Shown in pieces: positions 1 through 5,886 of a stretch of DNA of 5,886 bases. The DNA is from Bacteroidales bacterium (GTDB lineage: Bacteria; Bacteroidota; Bacteroidia; Bacteroidales; WCHB1-69): positions 1-5,886 of the forward strand of contig JAKSMH010000084.1 in the NCBI GenBank assembly GCA_024400715.1, written 5' to 3'. The stretch's first letter is position 1. Every line of letters begins with the position of its first letter. The notes beneath the pieces are model-generated. The model worked only from the letters and a program-made list of their open reading frames with translations, did not search any database and was not told the DNA's origin. Made by a program: the position numbers and the translations under genes.

Positions 1-196
1 AGAAATATTTTCAGAACCCGCGGCAAATTGCACCCTAAAACGCACATTATGCGTGTTTTGCGTATTTGTTGTTGAAGTCGTTGTCGTTTGTGATGTTGCC
101 GCGGCAGGGGTGGCATTGGTTTCGGTTTGTTTTGGTGTCGCGACCTTATCTTTTTCAGTGGAAGCGTTTGGCGAAGTTTTTTGCTCATTTTTCACA

Positions 197-303
197 GGTT
201 CCGCAGCCACATCTGGGTCGGTGGATGGCTGTGGTACGCGAGACGGTTCGGCTGCCACGGCATCATCCGTGATACCACGAAGGTGGGAAGGTTCCGCCGC
301 CAC
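197..303 (-). repeat. Three imperfect VAAEP linker repeats in the amidase
   Basis: Three related 14-base units lie at 197-210, 245-258 and 290-303, spaced 48 and 45 bp apart. On the minus strand they encode VAAEP at codons 283, 298 and 314, each preceded within a few residues by Asp. The units differ at wobble positions (GCG GCG, GCA GCC, GCT GCG), which points to an older in-frame duplication kept at protein level rather than a fresh tandem repeat. They lie in the low-complexity linker between the catalytic and SPOR domains. Confidence 0.7.
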
Positions 304-1029
304 ACCATCGTCAACGGTTTTGGCTTGCGGCACTTGGGTTGAAGTGGCATTCGGCAATGGCAAACCTGCTTTTTGGGTTCCATCCAAGGCATTACGATAG
401 TCCACGAAGGCATTGTAAATGGAAACCGCCATCAGATCCTGTGAAGAAGGTTTAATCATAAATTCTTCTTCGGTGGGATTACTCAAAAAGCCCAATTCCA
501 CTATAATGCTGGGCATAGCCACTTTGTAAAGCACCCAGAAACCGCCGGGCTTGACCGTTCTATCGGCAAAATGGGTGGATCTGACCAAATTTTTCTGCAC
601 TTTATCAGCCAAAAGAATAGAATGGTTCATATAAGCCGATGTATGAAGCGAGAAAATGACATTGGCTTCGGGAGAATTGGGATTAAAGCCGTCATAGTTG
701 TTCTCGAAATTCTTTTCCTTGAGAATGGCGGCGTTTTCCTTACGAACGACTTCCGTGTTGGCACCCGTCTTCGCCAAGCCCATCACCCATGTTTCGACAC
801 CGTGGGCAGTATGGTTTTCCTCTGCGTTACAGTGGATGGAAATAAACAAATCCGCATGGTTGTTGTTGGCAATCACGGCACGCTTATAAACTTCCACAAA
901 CACATCCGTCTTTCGGGTATAAATCACCTGGACATCATCATAATTGTCACTGATTAACTTACCTAATTTTAATGCAACATTCAGATTGACAGTTTTTTCC
1001 TGTATCTTTTTCCCTAAGCATCCGGGATC

Positions 1030-1032
1030 TTA
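1030..1032 (-). other. In-frame TAA (codon 40) in the amidase zinc-binding motif
   Basis: On the minus strand the codons read GAT GCC GGT CAT GGT GTG TAA GAT CCC GGA, giving DAGHGV-stop-DPG. Family members normally read DAGHGG-x-DPG, often with Lys at x. Both codons between the conserved parts are therefore altered (Gly to Val and x to stop) while length and flanking frame are preserved. TAA is used as a normal stop at 3935-3937 in the same window, so genome-wide reassignment is unlikely. Confidence 0.85.
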
Positions 1033-1166
1033 CACACCATGACCGGCATCAATGACAATCTTGAATTTCTTGTCTTTTTGTTGACAAAAAGCCATTGTGT
1101 TAAAAAAAGTGAAAGCGAGAAACAATAAAAAGAGAGATTTTATGTTCATAAGTAAAAATATTTAGT

Positions 1167-1174
1167 TATCTTTG
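1167..1174 (+). promoter_or_regulatory. Candidate Bacteroidota -7 element for lptD
   Basis: TATCTTTG matches the TAnnTTTG -7 consensus exactly and lies 48 bp before the TTG start of the LptD gene, implying a leader of about 40 bases. No convincing -33 TTTG was found 19-21 bp upstream, so this rests on one short element. Confidence 0.4.
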
Positions 1175-1188
1175 TATCTTTTAAAAAG

Positions 1189-1196
1189 CAAAAATA
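1189..1196 (-). promoter_or_regulatory. Candidate Bacteroidota -7 element for the amidase
   Basis: Read on the minus strand this is TATTTTTG, matching TAnnTTTG, 39 bp before the amidase ATG at 1149. It lies only 14 bp from the opposing lptD element, so the two candidate promoters would be divergent and overlapping. No -33 element is evident and the region is AT-rich, so chance matches are possible. Confidence 0.3.
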
Positions 1197-1222
1197 TTAT
1201 AAATAGATAAATTAATAGTTAC

Positions 1223-3937
1223 TTGGCAAAAAAATTATACACAATCTATTTTTCATATTTATTATGCTTTAGCATCGTGCTAATATTCAGCATAATAAAC
1301 AATTGTGTATATTCACAGGTAGCTGATTCGAGTAAAATTTCGGACAAACTTTATATTTCCGTCGATTCAACTTTCCAAGTTTCGGAGAATGCAAAAACAG
1401 ACACGATTTCTGCGGACAGCACCCGAATCGACAGCATCCTGCCCAAGAAAAGGATTTCGCAAAGCGGTTTGGAGCACATTGTCGATTACGATGCCAAAGA
1501 CTCCATCCATTTCAGCATCAAAAACAAAGTAGCCTATTTGTTCAACGATGCCTACGTGGTTTACGAGGACATGAGTCTGTATGCCTACTACATCGAAATT
1601 GACTTTGCGCACAACGAGTTATACGCCAGCGGTGCCATAGACGAAAACGGCCATATCGTGGGAAGTCCTATTTTGAAACAGGGCGACGGAGAATACCGAG
1701 CCCAGGAAATCAAGTATAATTTTGAAACCAAGAAAGGTAAAATATCGCACGTCATCACCGAAGAAGGCGAAGGTTTCATTCACGGCGAGCAAATCAAGAA
1801 ATTAGCCGACAACACCACCTACATCAAAAAAGGGAAATATACCACTTGTGAATTGGAGGATCCTCACTTTGAAATCTCCTTCACCAAGGCCAAAGTCCTT
1901 CCCGACGACAAGATTCTGATGGGTCCCGCCTACGTTAGCTTTGCTGATGTTCCGGTCCCCTTGGCCATTCCTTTCGGCTTGTTCCCCTTAAAAAAAGGAA
2001 GAAGTTCGGGTCTGATTATGCCGACCATTGGTGAAACCCAGAGTTTGGGTTTTTACTTGCAGAATATCGGTTACTACTTTGGCATCAGCGACAATTTCGA
2101 CCTGCTCCTCGCCGGCGATATTTACACCCGTGGTAGTTGGGCCCTCAAAGCCGAATCAAATTACATTTTCCGCTACAAATGCGCAGGTAAGGTCCGCGTG
2201 GAATATGGACAGAAATATATCGGCGAAAAGCTCATTGACTCAAGCTATTACCATACCAACGACTTCAAAATCTACTGGGACCACAAACAAGACGTCAAAT
2301 CGCATCCCTACACTCGTTTTTCGGCGCACATCGACATCGTGAGCAGCAATTACAACAAATACAACTTATCCAGCGTAAACGACTATTTATCAAACCAATA
2401 CTCATCCTCTATCAACTTTTCCACCAGCGCCAAGGGCATTTTCTACTTGGATGCCGCCATTTCCTATTCACAAAACACGCAAACCAAATTGGTGGACTTG
2501 AAATTGCCATCCCTGAATATGTCGGTTACACAATTTTATCCTTTCAGAAAGAAAAACAAATCGGGAGCGTTGAAATGGTATGACAACATCGCTATGAAAT
2601 GGAGTACCGAAATGACCTCGCAAATCAACGCCACCGACAGTCTGTTCTTCAAGAAAGAAACGTGGAAAGACATTGCCTTGGGTATCAAACACAACATCCC
2701 CATCACCATCCCCATAAAAATCGCCAAACTCATCAACTGGAACACCAACGTCAACTTCACGGAAAGATGGTATCTTCAGCGTTTCGGTAAGGTTTTCGTG
2801 ACCGACACGGTGGGCGAGAATATCATTGGAAGCACCCAAAACCAATTTCAACGCGGTTTTTATGCCTTGCACGATTTGAATCTCAGCACCGCCCTGACCA
2901 CCAAGATTTACTTTATGTATCAGTTTAAGAAAGGCGGATTGAATGCCATCAGACACGTCATCACCCCGAACTTGAATTTCACCTATAGTCCCAATTTCAA
3001 CAAAAACACCATCGGAAGCTATTTCAACACCGTTACCGGCGAATACGTCAACTATTCCTATTACGACAATTCCATTTACGGAAGTGCCAACGGACAAACC
3101 CGGGCTTTGGCGCAGTTGTCTTTCGACAACAACATCGAAATCAAGGTTCGCTCAAAGAAAGACACCATCACGGGGATGAAAAAAATCACCATTTTTGACA
3201 ACATCCAGATTTCGATGGGTTATGATTTTGCTGCGGACTCTCTCAGGTGGCAGCCGTTACGCATTTCGGGACGAAGCACGATTTGGAAGCAACTCAACAT
3301 CACCTTCAGCTTATCCTTTGACCCCTATATCATCGAGAACGGCGTAAGGGTGAACAAAACCGAACTCAAAACCAACAAGCGACTGCTTCGTTTTTCCAAC
3401 GCCAATGTCAACGTCGGCTTGAACTTGGTCATCAACAAGGATTTATTCAAAGGAAAGCAAAAGGAAGACAAAAACACCACCGACCAACAGATCAAGAACA
3501 ACGAATCCGTATTGGACCAGAATCTGCAGGGAATGCCCAACACACGACCTGACTTCAACAACCCCTGGTCGCTCACCCTCAACTACACCTTCGCCTACAC
3601 CACCAACGACAACTACGGTTACTATATGATTTACCAGCCAGACCACAGCGTCAAGCCCTACACCCATAGATTTGTGCAAACCCTGAATGTAATCGGGGAA
3701 TTCAGCATTACCAAAAAATGGAAAATCGGATTTACAACCGGCTACGATTTCGTGCAAAAAGAAATGTCCTATACGTCCATTGACATTTACAGAGACTTAC
3801 ACTGCTGGGAAATGCGTTTCAACTGGATACCTTTCGGCTATAGAAAAGGATGGAGTTTCACCATCAACATCAAGGCATCGGTATTGAAAGACGTTAAATA
3901 CGAAATGAAGAAAGACTTCCGAGATAATTTATACTAA
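1223..3937 (+). CDS. lptD: LptD-type outer-membrane LPS assembly protein (OstA-like)
   Basis: LptD forms the outer-membrane beta-barrel of the Lpt bridge and inserts lipopolysaccharide or lipooligosaccharide into the outer leaflet. This 904-residue protein has a signal peptide (about 1-31, ending near NNCVYSQ) and a Ser/Asp-rich stretch. An OstA/LptA-like beta-jellyroll follows (about 88-235), with YTTCELEDPHFEI at 206-218. Next is a junction with IPFGLFPLKKGRSSG (249-263) and a long barrel rich in alternating aromatic/polar strands, ending in a C-terminal Tyr. These motifs are hallmarks of the large Bacteroidota LptD form. Cysteines after the signal peptide cleavage site are at 209, 320 and 861. 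The start is TTG at 1223: an in-frame stop at 1208-1210 excludes a longer form with ATG, and the next in-frame ATG falls well inside the jellyroll and would remove the signal peptide. No clear Shine-Dalgarno is seen. It is transcribed divergently from the amidase. No terminator hairpin follows, so read-through into the sigma factor is possible. Confidence 0.93.
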   Translation: MAKKLYTIYFSYLLCFSIVLIFSIINNCVYSQVADSSKISDKLYISVDSTFQVSENAKTDTISADSTRIDSILPKKRISQSGLEHIVDYDAKDSIHFSIKNKVAYLFNDAYVVYEDMSLYAYYIEIDFAHNELYASGAIDENGHIVGSPILKQGDGEYRAQEIKYNFETKKGKISHVITEEGEGFIHGEQIKKLADNTTYIKKGKYTTCELEDPHFEISFTKAKVLPDDKILMGPAYVSFADVPVPLAIPFGLFPLKKGRSSGLIMPTIGETQSLGFYLQNIGYYFGISDNFDLLLAGDIYTRGSWALKAESNYIFRYKCAGKVRVEYGQKYIGEKLIDSSYYHTNDFKIYWDHKQDVKSHPYTRFSAHIDIVSSNYNKYNLSSVNDYLSNQYSSSINFSTSAKGIFYLDAAISYSQNTQTKLVDLKLPSLNMSVTQFYPFRKKNKSGALKWYDNIAMKWSTEMTSQINATDSLFFKKETWKDIALGIKHNIPITIPIKIAKLINWNTNVNFTERWYLQRFGKVFVTDTVGENIIGSTQNQFQRGFYALHDLNLSTALTTKIYFMYQFKKGGLNAIRHVITPNLNFTYSPNFNKNTIGSYFNTVTGEYVNYSYYDNSIYGSANGQTRALAQLSFDNNIEIKVRSKKDTITGMKKITIFDNIQISMGYDFAADSLRWQPLRISGRSTIWKQLNITFSLSFDPYIIENGVRVNKTELKTNKRLLRFSNANVNVGLNLVINKDLFKGKQKEDKNTTDQQIKNNESVLDQNLQGMPNTRPDFNNPWSLTLNYTFAYTTNDNYGYYMIYQPDHSVKPYTHRFVQTLNVIGEFSITKKWKIGFTTGYDFVQKEMSYTSIDIYRDLHCWEMRFNWIPFGYRKGWSFTINIKASVLKDVKYEMKKDFRDNLY

Positions 3938-3987
3938 AAAAATCACATTCGCACCCAAGATTTCACCAATTAATTACGTTATAGATA

Positions 3988-4557
3988 ATGAACAAGATGA
4001 CGCAGGAGGAGGTTCGGCAGTTGATTGAAGGCTGTAACAAAGGCAAACGCCTGGCCCAACATCGTTTGTTTAAAACCTACTACGGTCTGATGTTCTCTGT
4101 CTGTATGCGCTACGCCAACAACTACGAAGACGCGCAGGATATGGTCAACGAGGGCTTTGTCAAGATTTTTGCGGGCCTCAAAACCTACGAAGCGTCAGGG
4201 TCGTTTGAGGCGTGGATGAAAACGGTGATGGTCAATGCGGCCCTCGACTATCTCAGGAAATACCGCACGCCTGCCGACTTAATCCAATACGACGACATCA
4301 CAGACGACGTTCTTAACGATTATAGCGAAAACGAGGCACTCAACAAAATCTCCACCGACGAACTACTACAACTCATCCAGCAACTTCCCCTAATGAGCCG
4401 CACAGTCTTTAATATGTATGTATTTGAAGATATGTCTCATACGGAAATAGCGAAAACACTCAATATCAAGGAAGGCACCTCGCATTGGCATCTCAATTTC
4501 GCCAGAACCAAATTAAAAGAAGCAATCAACAAAGTCAACCACGATGAATCAGTTTGA
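3988..4557 (+). CDS. ECF-type RNA polymerase sigma-70 factor
   Basis: A small alternative sigma factor that would direct RNA polymerase to a special promoter set. The 189 residues contain region 2 (about 23-91: core-binding and -10 recognition, with YEDAQDMVNEGFVKIF and SFEAWMKTVMVNAALDYLRK) and an acidic connector (about 98-118). Region 4 (about 124-180) is a helix-turn-helix of the form LPLMSRTVFNMYVFEDMSH, TEIAKTLNIKEGTSHWHLNFARTKLKEA. Regions 1.1 and 3 are missing, as in ECF sigmas; the length is normal. Met4 is an alternative start; neither has an obvious Shine-Dalgarno. It lies 50 bp after lptD and overlaps the next gene by 14 bp, suggesting translational coupling with a membrane partner. 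Its regulon cannot be read from this window; envelope stress is a guess from the neighbours. Confidence 0.93.
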   Translation: MNKMTQEEVRQLIEGCNKGKRLAQHRLFKTYYGLMFSVCMRYANNYEDAQDMVNEGFVKIFAGLKTYEASGSFEAWMKTVMVNAALDYLRKYRTPADLIQYDDITDDVLNDYSENEALNKISTDELLQLIQQLPLMSRTVFNMYVFEDMSHTEIAKTLNIKEGTSHWHLNFARTKLKEAINKVNHDESV

Positions 4558-5074
4558 CCAAGACATAAAGGAAAAAATAAACACGAAGCAATATCCATAC
4601 AAGGAACAGTATTGGAAAACGTACAAAAAGCACAGCGGAATGTCCTTACTCGGCACGGGAGCCAAAGTGGCCGTTTTCGGCTTTATGGGCGCCGTCCTAT
4701 TCAGCACTGCCCTATTCTTTGCGCTGCGCCCGAATGGAAATGATGCCATTTTCACCACCCCGAACCCGGAGATATTGGTTGAAGAAATTGTCACCGACAG
4801 CACTTGCAACACTGAAATCCCAATTGTCGAATCACCTAAAGTAAAAAATGAGCAAACTTCTATATTGAACAGAATATCAAACAATAACGATAAAAATGAC
4901 GTATTAATCAACGTTCCCGCCTTTTCGGAAGAAGCCGTTACCAAACCTTTGCCATCCTCAAAACCAATGGTCAAGCCCATCAATTATGGCAAACCGTTAC
5001 AAATTTTGGTGGACACTATTTCCTCCAACGAGTTCCCTGACTACAAGGCAAAGCCCGCCGATGAACTTTTCTAA
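4544..5074 (+). CDS. Single-pass membrane protein, candidate anti-sigma factor
   Basis: I do not recognise a named family. The 176 residues comprise a charged N-terminal part (1-38, with YPYKEQYWKTYKKH) predicted cytoplasmic, one hydrophobic segment at about 39-61 (AKVAVFGFMGAVLFSTALFF), and a C-terminal tail of about 115 residues. The tail is rich in Pro, Ser, Asn and Glu with no clear fold, and would lie in the periplasm. There is no cleavable signal peptide and no HxxxCxxC zinc anti-sigma motif. The ATG lies inside the end of the sigma gene, in a different frame (14-bp overlap), so the two genes are almost certainly co-transcribed. A short cytoplasmic helix plus one membrane span directly after an ECF sigma fits an anti-sigma factor. 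That role is inferred from context and topology, not from a domain. Confidence 0.85.
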   Translation: MNQFDQDIKEKINTKQYPYKEQYWKTYKKHSGMSLLGTGAKVAVFGFMGAVLFSTALFFALRPNGNDAIFTTPNPEILVEEIVTDSTCNTEIPIVESPKVKNEQTSILNRISNNNDKNDVLINVPAFSEEAVTKPLPSSKPMVKPINYGKPLQILVDTISSNEFPDYKAKPADELF

Positions 5075-5119
5075 ATCCACATTCGCCAGTCAATGAACAC
5101 CACCCCATTGCTGATTTTT

Positions 5120-5137
5120 TCAACATGCAAAGGTTGA
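5120..5137 (+). terminator. Weak possible hairpin after the sigma/anti-sigma pair
   Basis: TCAAC (5120-5124) and GTTGA (5133-5137) can pair around an 8-base loop and are followed by TATTTTTG. A 5-bp stem with two GC pairs is weak, so this may not terminate transcription. No better terminator was seen between 5075 and 5237. Confidence 0.2.
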
Positions 5138-5145
5138 TATTTTTG

Positions 5146-5162
5146 TTACAAGCTTATTGTAA
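5146..5162. repeat. Inverted repeat TTACAA-N5-TTGTAA
   Basis: TTACAA (5146-5151) and TTGTAA (5157-5162) are perfect 6-bp inverted copies around GCTTA. The outer bases TGT/ACA extend the symmetry if one base is bulged. The dyad lies about 75 bp upstream of the lipoprotein ATG and could be a protein-binding site; the AT-rich setting makes chance plausible. Confidence 0.35.
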
Positions 5163-5192
5163 ACATTGAAAATATCACTACTATTTGCAATA

Positions 5193-5214
5193 GACTATAT
5201 ATATTCATATAGTC
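5193..5214. promoter_or_regulatory. Palindrome in the promoter region of the lipoprotein pseudogene (possible operator)
   Basis: GACTATAT (5193-5200) and ATATAGTC (5207-5214) are perfect 8-bp inverted copies around a 6-base centre (ATATTC). The dyad ends 9 bp before the candidate -7 element at 5224, so it covers the place where a -33 element would lie, and none is visible there. That position suits a repressor or activator site. It is not followed by a T-run, so it is unlikely to be a terminator. Confidence 0.4.
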
Positions 5215-5223
5215 ATAAAATTA

Positions 5224-5231
5224 TAATTTTG
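5224..5231 (+). promoter_or_regulatory. Candidate -7 element before the lipoprotein pseudogene
   Basis: TAATTTTG matches TAnnTTTG. It ends only 6 bp before the ATG at 5238, so transcription from it would give a leaderless or nearly leaderless message. The GGGG run next to it could alternatively be part of a weak ribosome site. No -33 element is seen. Confidence 0.3.
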
Positions 5232-5237
5232 GGGAAA

Positions 5238-5789
5238 ATGAAACGTTTAAGTACATTATTTTTATCGCTTGTACTTGTCGCATTTACAGGCACTTCTTGC
5301 AAAAAAAATTAGAAGGCAATTTCAATCCCAAGAAAAAAATTTCATCCGTCATCGTGTCACAGGACGGTTATTTTTCTTTTTGCCCAACGAAATTGCGAAT
5401 AGCCTTAGCAAGTCTATTCGCAATACTAAAAACACAACTGAAATTTCATATACATTAATTTACGACAACAACAAAAACATTTCAGAAATACGTTCCCAAT
5501 CAATGGTTTACGAATTCAAGTACGACAACAAACGCAATCCATTCTCGGTTTTTTATAACGCATTTGATTTCGAAATCGATTATTTTTCACTGCAATATGA
5601 CCGTACATTCAATTTCATAAACACCAACAACATTGTGGAATGCACAATGTCAGTGCCATCAAGTAGCGGTCAAATTGCCCCTGTTGTCATCAAATATGAA
5701 TATACTTATTCTGACGACTATCCTACCTCTCAAATTATAACAGACGAACATAACGGGACTGTCATCAAAACCACTATACTTATTTATAA
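5238..5789 (+). pseudogene. Small Bacteroidota-type lipoprotein, broken by frameshifts
   Basis: ATG at 5238 opens a clear lipoprotein signal peptide (MKRLSTLFLSLVLVAFTGTS, then Cys21, Lys, Lys), but the frame hits TAG at 5310-5312, just after an A8 run. Adding one A gives KKKLEGNFNPKKKISSVIVSQDGY. One more base near the T5-C-T5 tract at 5371-5381 joins this to the long following frame (LPNEIANSLSKS, YTLIYDNNKNISEI, YEFKYDNKRNPFS, VIKYEYTYSDDYP). A third single-base gain near 5771-5786 would end the protein as TTYTYL with TAA at 5787-5789, before the terminator; otherwise the frame runs through the hairpin to 5883. The repaired protein would have about 184 residues. Tyr/Asp/Asn-rich beta repeats of this kind resemble uncharacterised secreted lipoproteins of the phylum with YD-like repeats; no specific function can be given. 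Restoring the first break by losing one A is also possible, but gives a basic, less lipoprotein-like segment. Confidence 0.7.
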
Positions 5790-5808
5790 AATTTGCAATT
5801 TTTATAGT

Positions 5809-5838
5809 AAAAAAGGCGGTTATCACACCGCCTTTTTT
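5809..5838 (+). terminator. Rho-independent terminator
   Basis: AAAAAAGGCGGT pairs perfectly with ACCGCCTTTTTT around the loop TATCAC: a GC core of 6 bp, flanked by A6 and T6. It lies just after the expected end of the lipoprotein pseudogene. The A-run on the left also makes it a possible terminator for a gene arriving from the right on the minus strand. Confidence 0.92.
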
Positions 5839-5865
5839 GTGTCGTTTTTTGAACAAATCTATGTT

Positions 5866-5873
5866 TATATTTG
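5866..5873 (+). promoter_or_regulatory. Candidate -7 element for a gene beyond the window
   Basis: TATATTTG matches TAnnTTTG. A TTTG at 5848-5851 lies upstream, but its 14-bp gap is shorter than the usual 19-21 bp. Being just after a strong terminator suits a new transcription unit starting off the right edge, but the downstream gene cannot be seen. Confidence 0.25.
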
Positions 5874-5886
5874 TTTTTTGTAAAAA

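Larger units (their letters stand above)
1..1149 (-). pseudogene. Secreted N-acetylmuramoyl-L-alanine amidase (Amidase_3) with SPOR domain, interrupted by an in-frame stop; C-terminus beyond window
   Basis: This family is a zinc amidase that cuts the bond between N-acetylmuramic acid and the peptide stem in the periplasm, acting in daughter-cell separation. Translating the minus strand from ATG at 1149 gives a signal peptide (about residues 1-23), then the Amidase_3 domain (about 29-240). Visible residues are zinc ligands His37 (DAGHG), Glu51 (QEKTVNL) and His106 (SIHCNA), and catalytic Glu218 (VELGFLSN). A Pro/Thr/Ala-rich linker (about 255-365) contains a VAAEP repeat. The sequence then enters what looks like a SPOR peptidoglycan-binding domain (VRFRVQFAAGS, from about 369), cut at the window edge. 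Codon 40 (1030-1032) is TAA, where the family normally has GG-x-DPG; the frame is otherwise open for 343 codons. Restart at a later ATG (codon 123) would lose all three zinc ligands. It may be a true nonsense allele or a sequence error. Family identity is near certain; the inactive state is not. Confidence 0.85.

Noticed and set aside
53..957. Plus-strand open frames at 53-400 and 571-957 and smaller ones nearby
   Set aside because: They lie antisense to the amidase, whose motifs are unmistakable; their products are low-complexity or lack recognisable domains.
1030..1032. Reassigned TAA codon (alternative genetic code)
   Set aside because: The lptD frame ends at TAA, and no other conserved coding frame contains internal TAA codons.
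2468..3097. A 209-codon minus-strand open frame inside lptD
   Set aside because: The plus strand encodes a continuous LptD barrel here; the antisense product is Gly/Val/Asp-rich with no domain and no start signal of its own.
3938..3987. Terminator or promoter between lptD and the sigma gene
   Set aside because: The 50 bp are AT-rich but show no GC-stem hairpin with a T-run and no TAnnTTTG match, so nothing is annotated.
4549..4983. A 144-codon minus-strand open frame opposite the membrane protein
   Set aside because: It is antisense to a gene with clear membrane topology that overlaps the sigma factor; no family features.
5269..5883. Treating the frame from TTG 5269 as an independent 204-residue gene
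   Set aside because: The upstream ATG at 5238 gives a proper lipoprotein signal peptide in another frame, the TTG lies inside it, and this frame runs through the terminator hairpin. A broken lipoprotein explains the data better.
1..5886. Mobile element, CRISPR array, tRNA or riboswitch
   Set aside because: No transposase, direct-repeat array, terminal inverted repeats with target duplications, cloverleaf or long structured leader was found by reading both strands.

Overview
The window looks like a chromosomal segment of a Bacteroidota bacterium, probably order Bacteroidales. Three things suggest this. The LptD homologue is the large divergent form typical of that phylum. The amidase is of the Bacteroidota Amidase_3 plus SPOR type. 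Several intergenic stretches carry octamers matching the phylum's TAnnTTTG -7 promoter element, and gene starts lack a clear Shine-Dalgarno sequence. No tRNA, rRNA, CRISPR array or insertion sequence was seen.

Layout. From 1149 leftwards on the minus strand lies a secreted N-acetylmuramoyl-L-alanine amidase whose C-terminal SPOR domain is cut by the window edge. It carries an in-frame TAA at codon 40, inside the first zinc-ligand motif, although every catalytic residue and the rest of the frame are intact. Diverging from it across a 73-bp AT-rich gap is a complete 904-residue LptD-type outer-membrane LPS assembly protein (1223-3937), which starts with TTG. Fifty bases further on is a two-gene unit: an ECF-type sigma factor (3988-4557) and, overlapping it by 14 bp, a single-pass membrane protein (4544-5074) that sits where an anti-sigma factor is expected. 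After a gap of about 160 bp with two inverted repeats there is a small lipoprotein gene broken by frameshifts (5238-5789). A strong intrinsic terminator at 5809-5838 closes it. The last ~50 bases hold only a possible promoter element for a gene outside the window.

How it fits together. The theme is cell-envelope building and surveillance: a peptidoglycan hydrolase, the outer-membrane LPS insertion machine, and a sigma factor with a membrane-spanning partner that could report envelope state. The functional link is inferred from position only.

No new biological system is evident. The points most worth a second look are the nonsense codon in the amidase active-site motif, the multiply frameshifted lipoprotein (each break is explained by one missing base, two of them at homopolymers), and the palindrome occupying the -33 region of that lipoprotein's promoter. 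Both broken genes could be real decay or sequencing/assembly errors; the sequence alone cannot decide.
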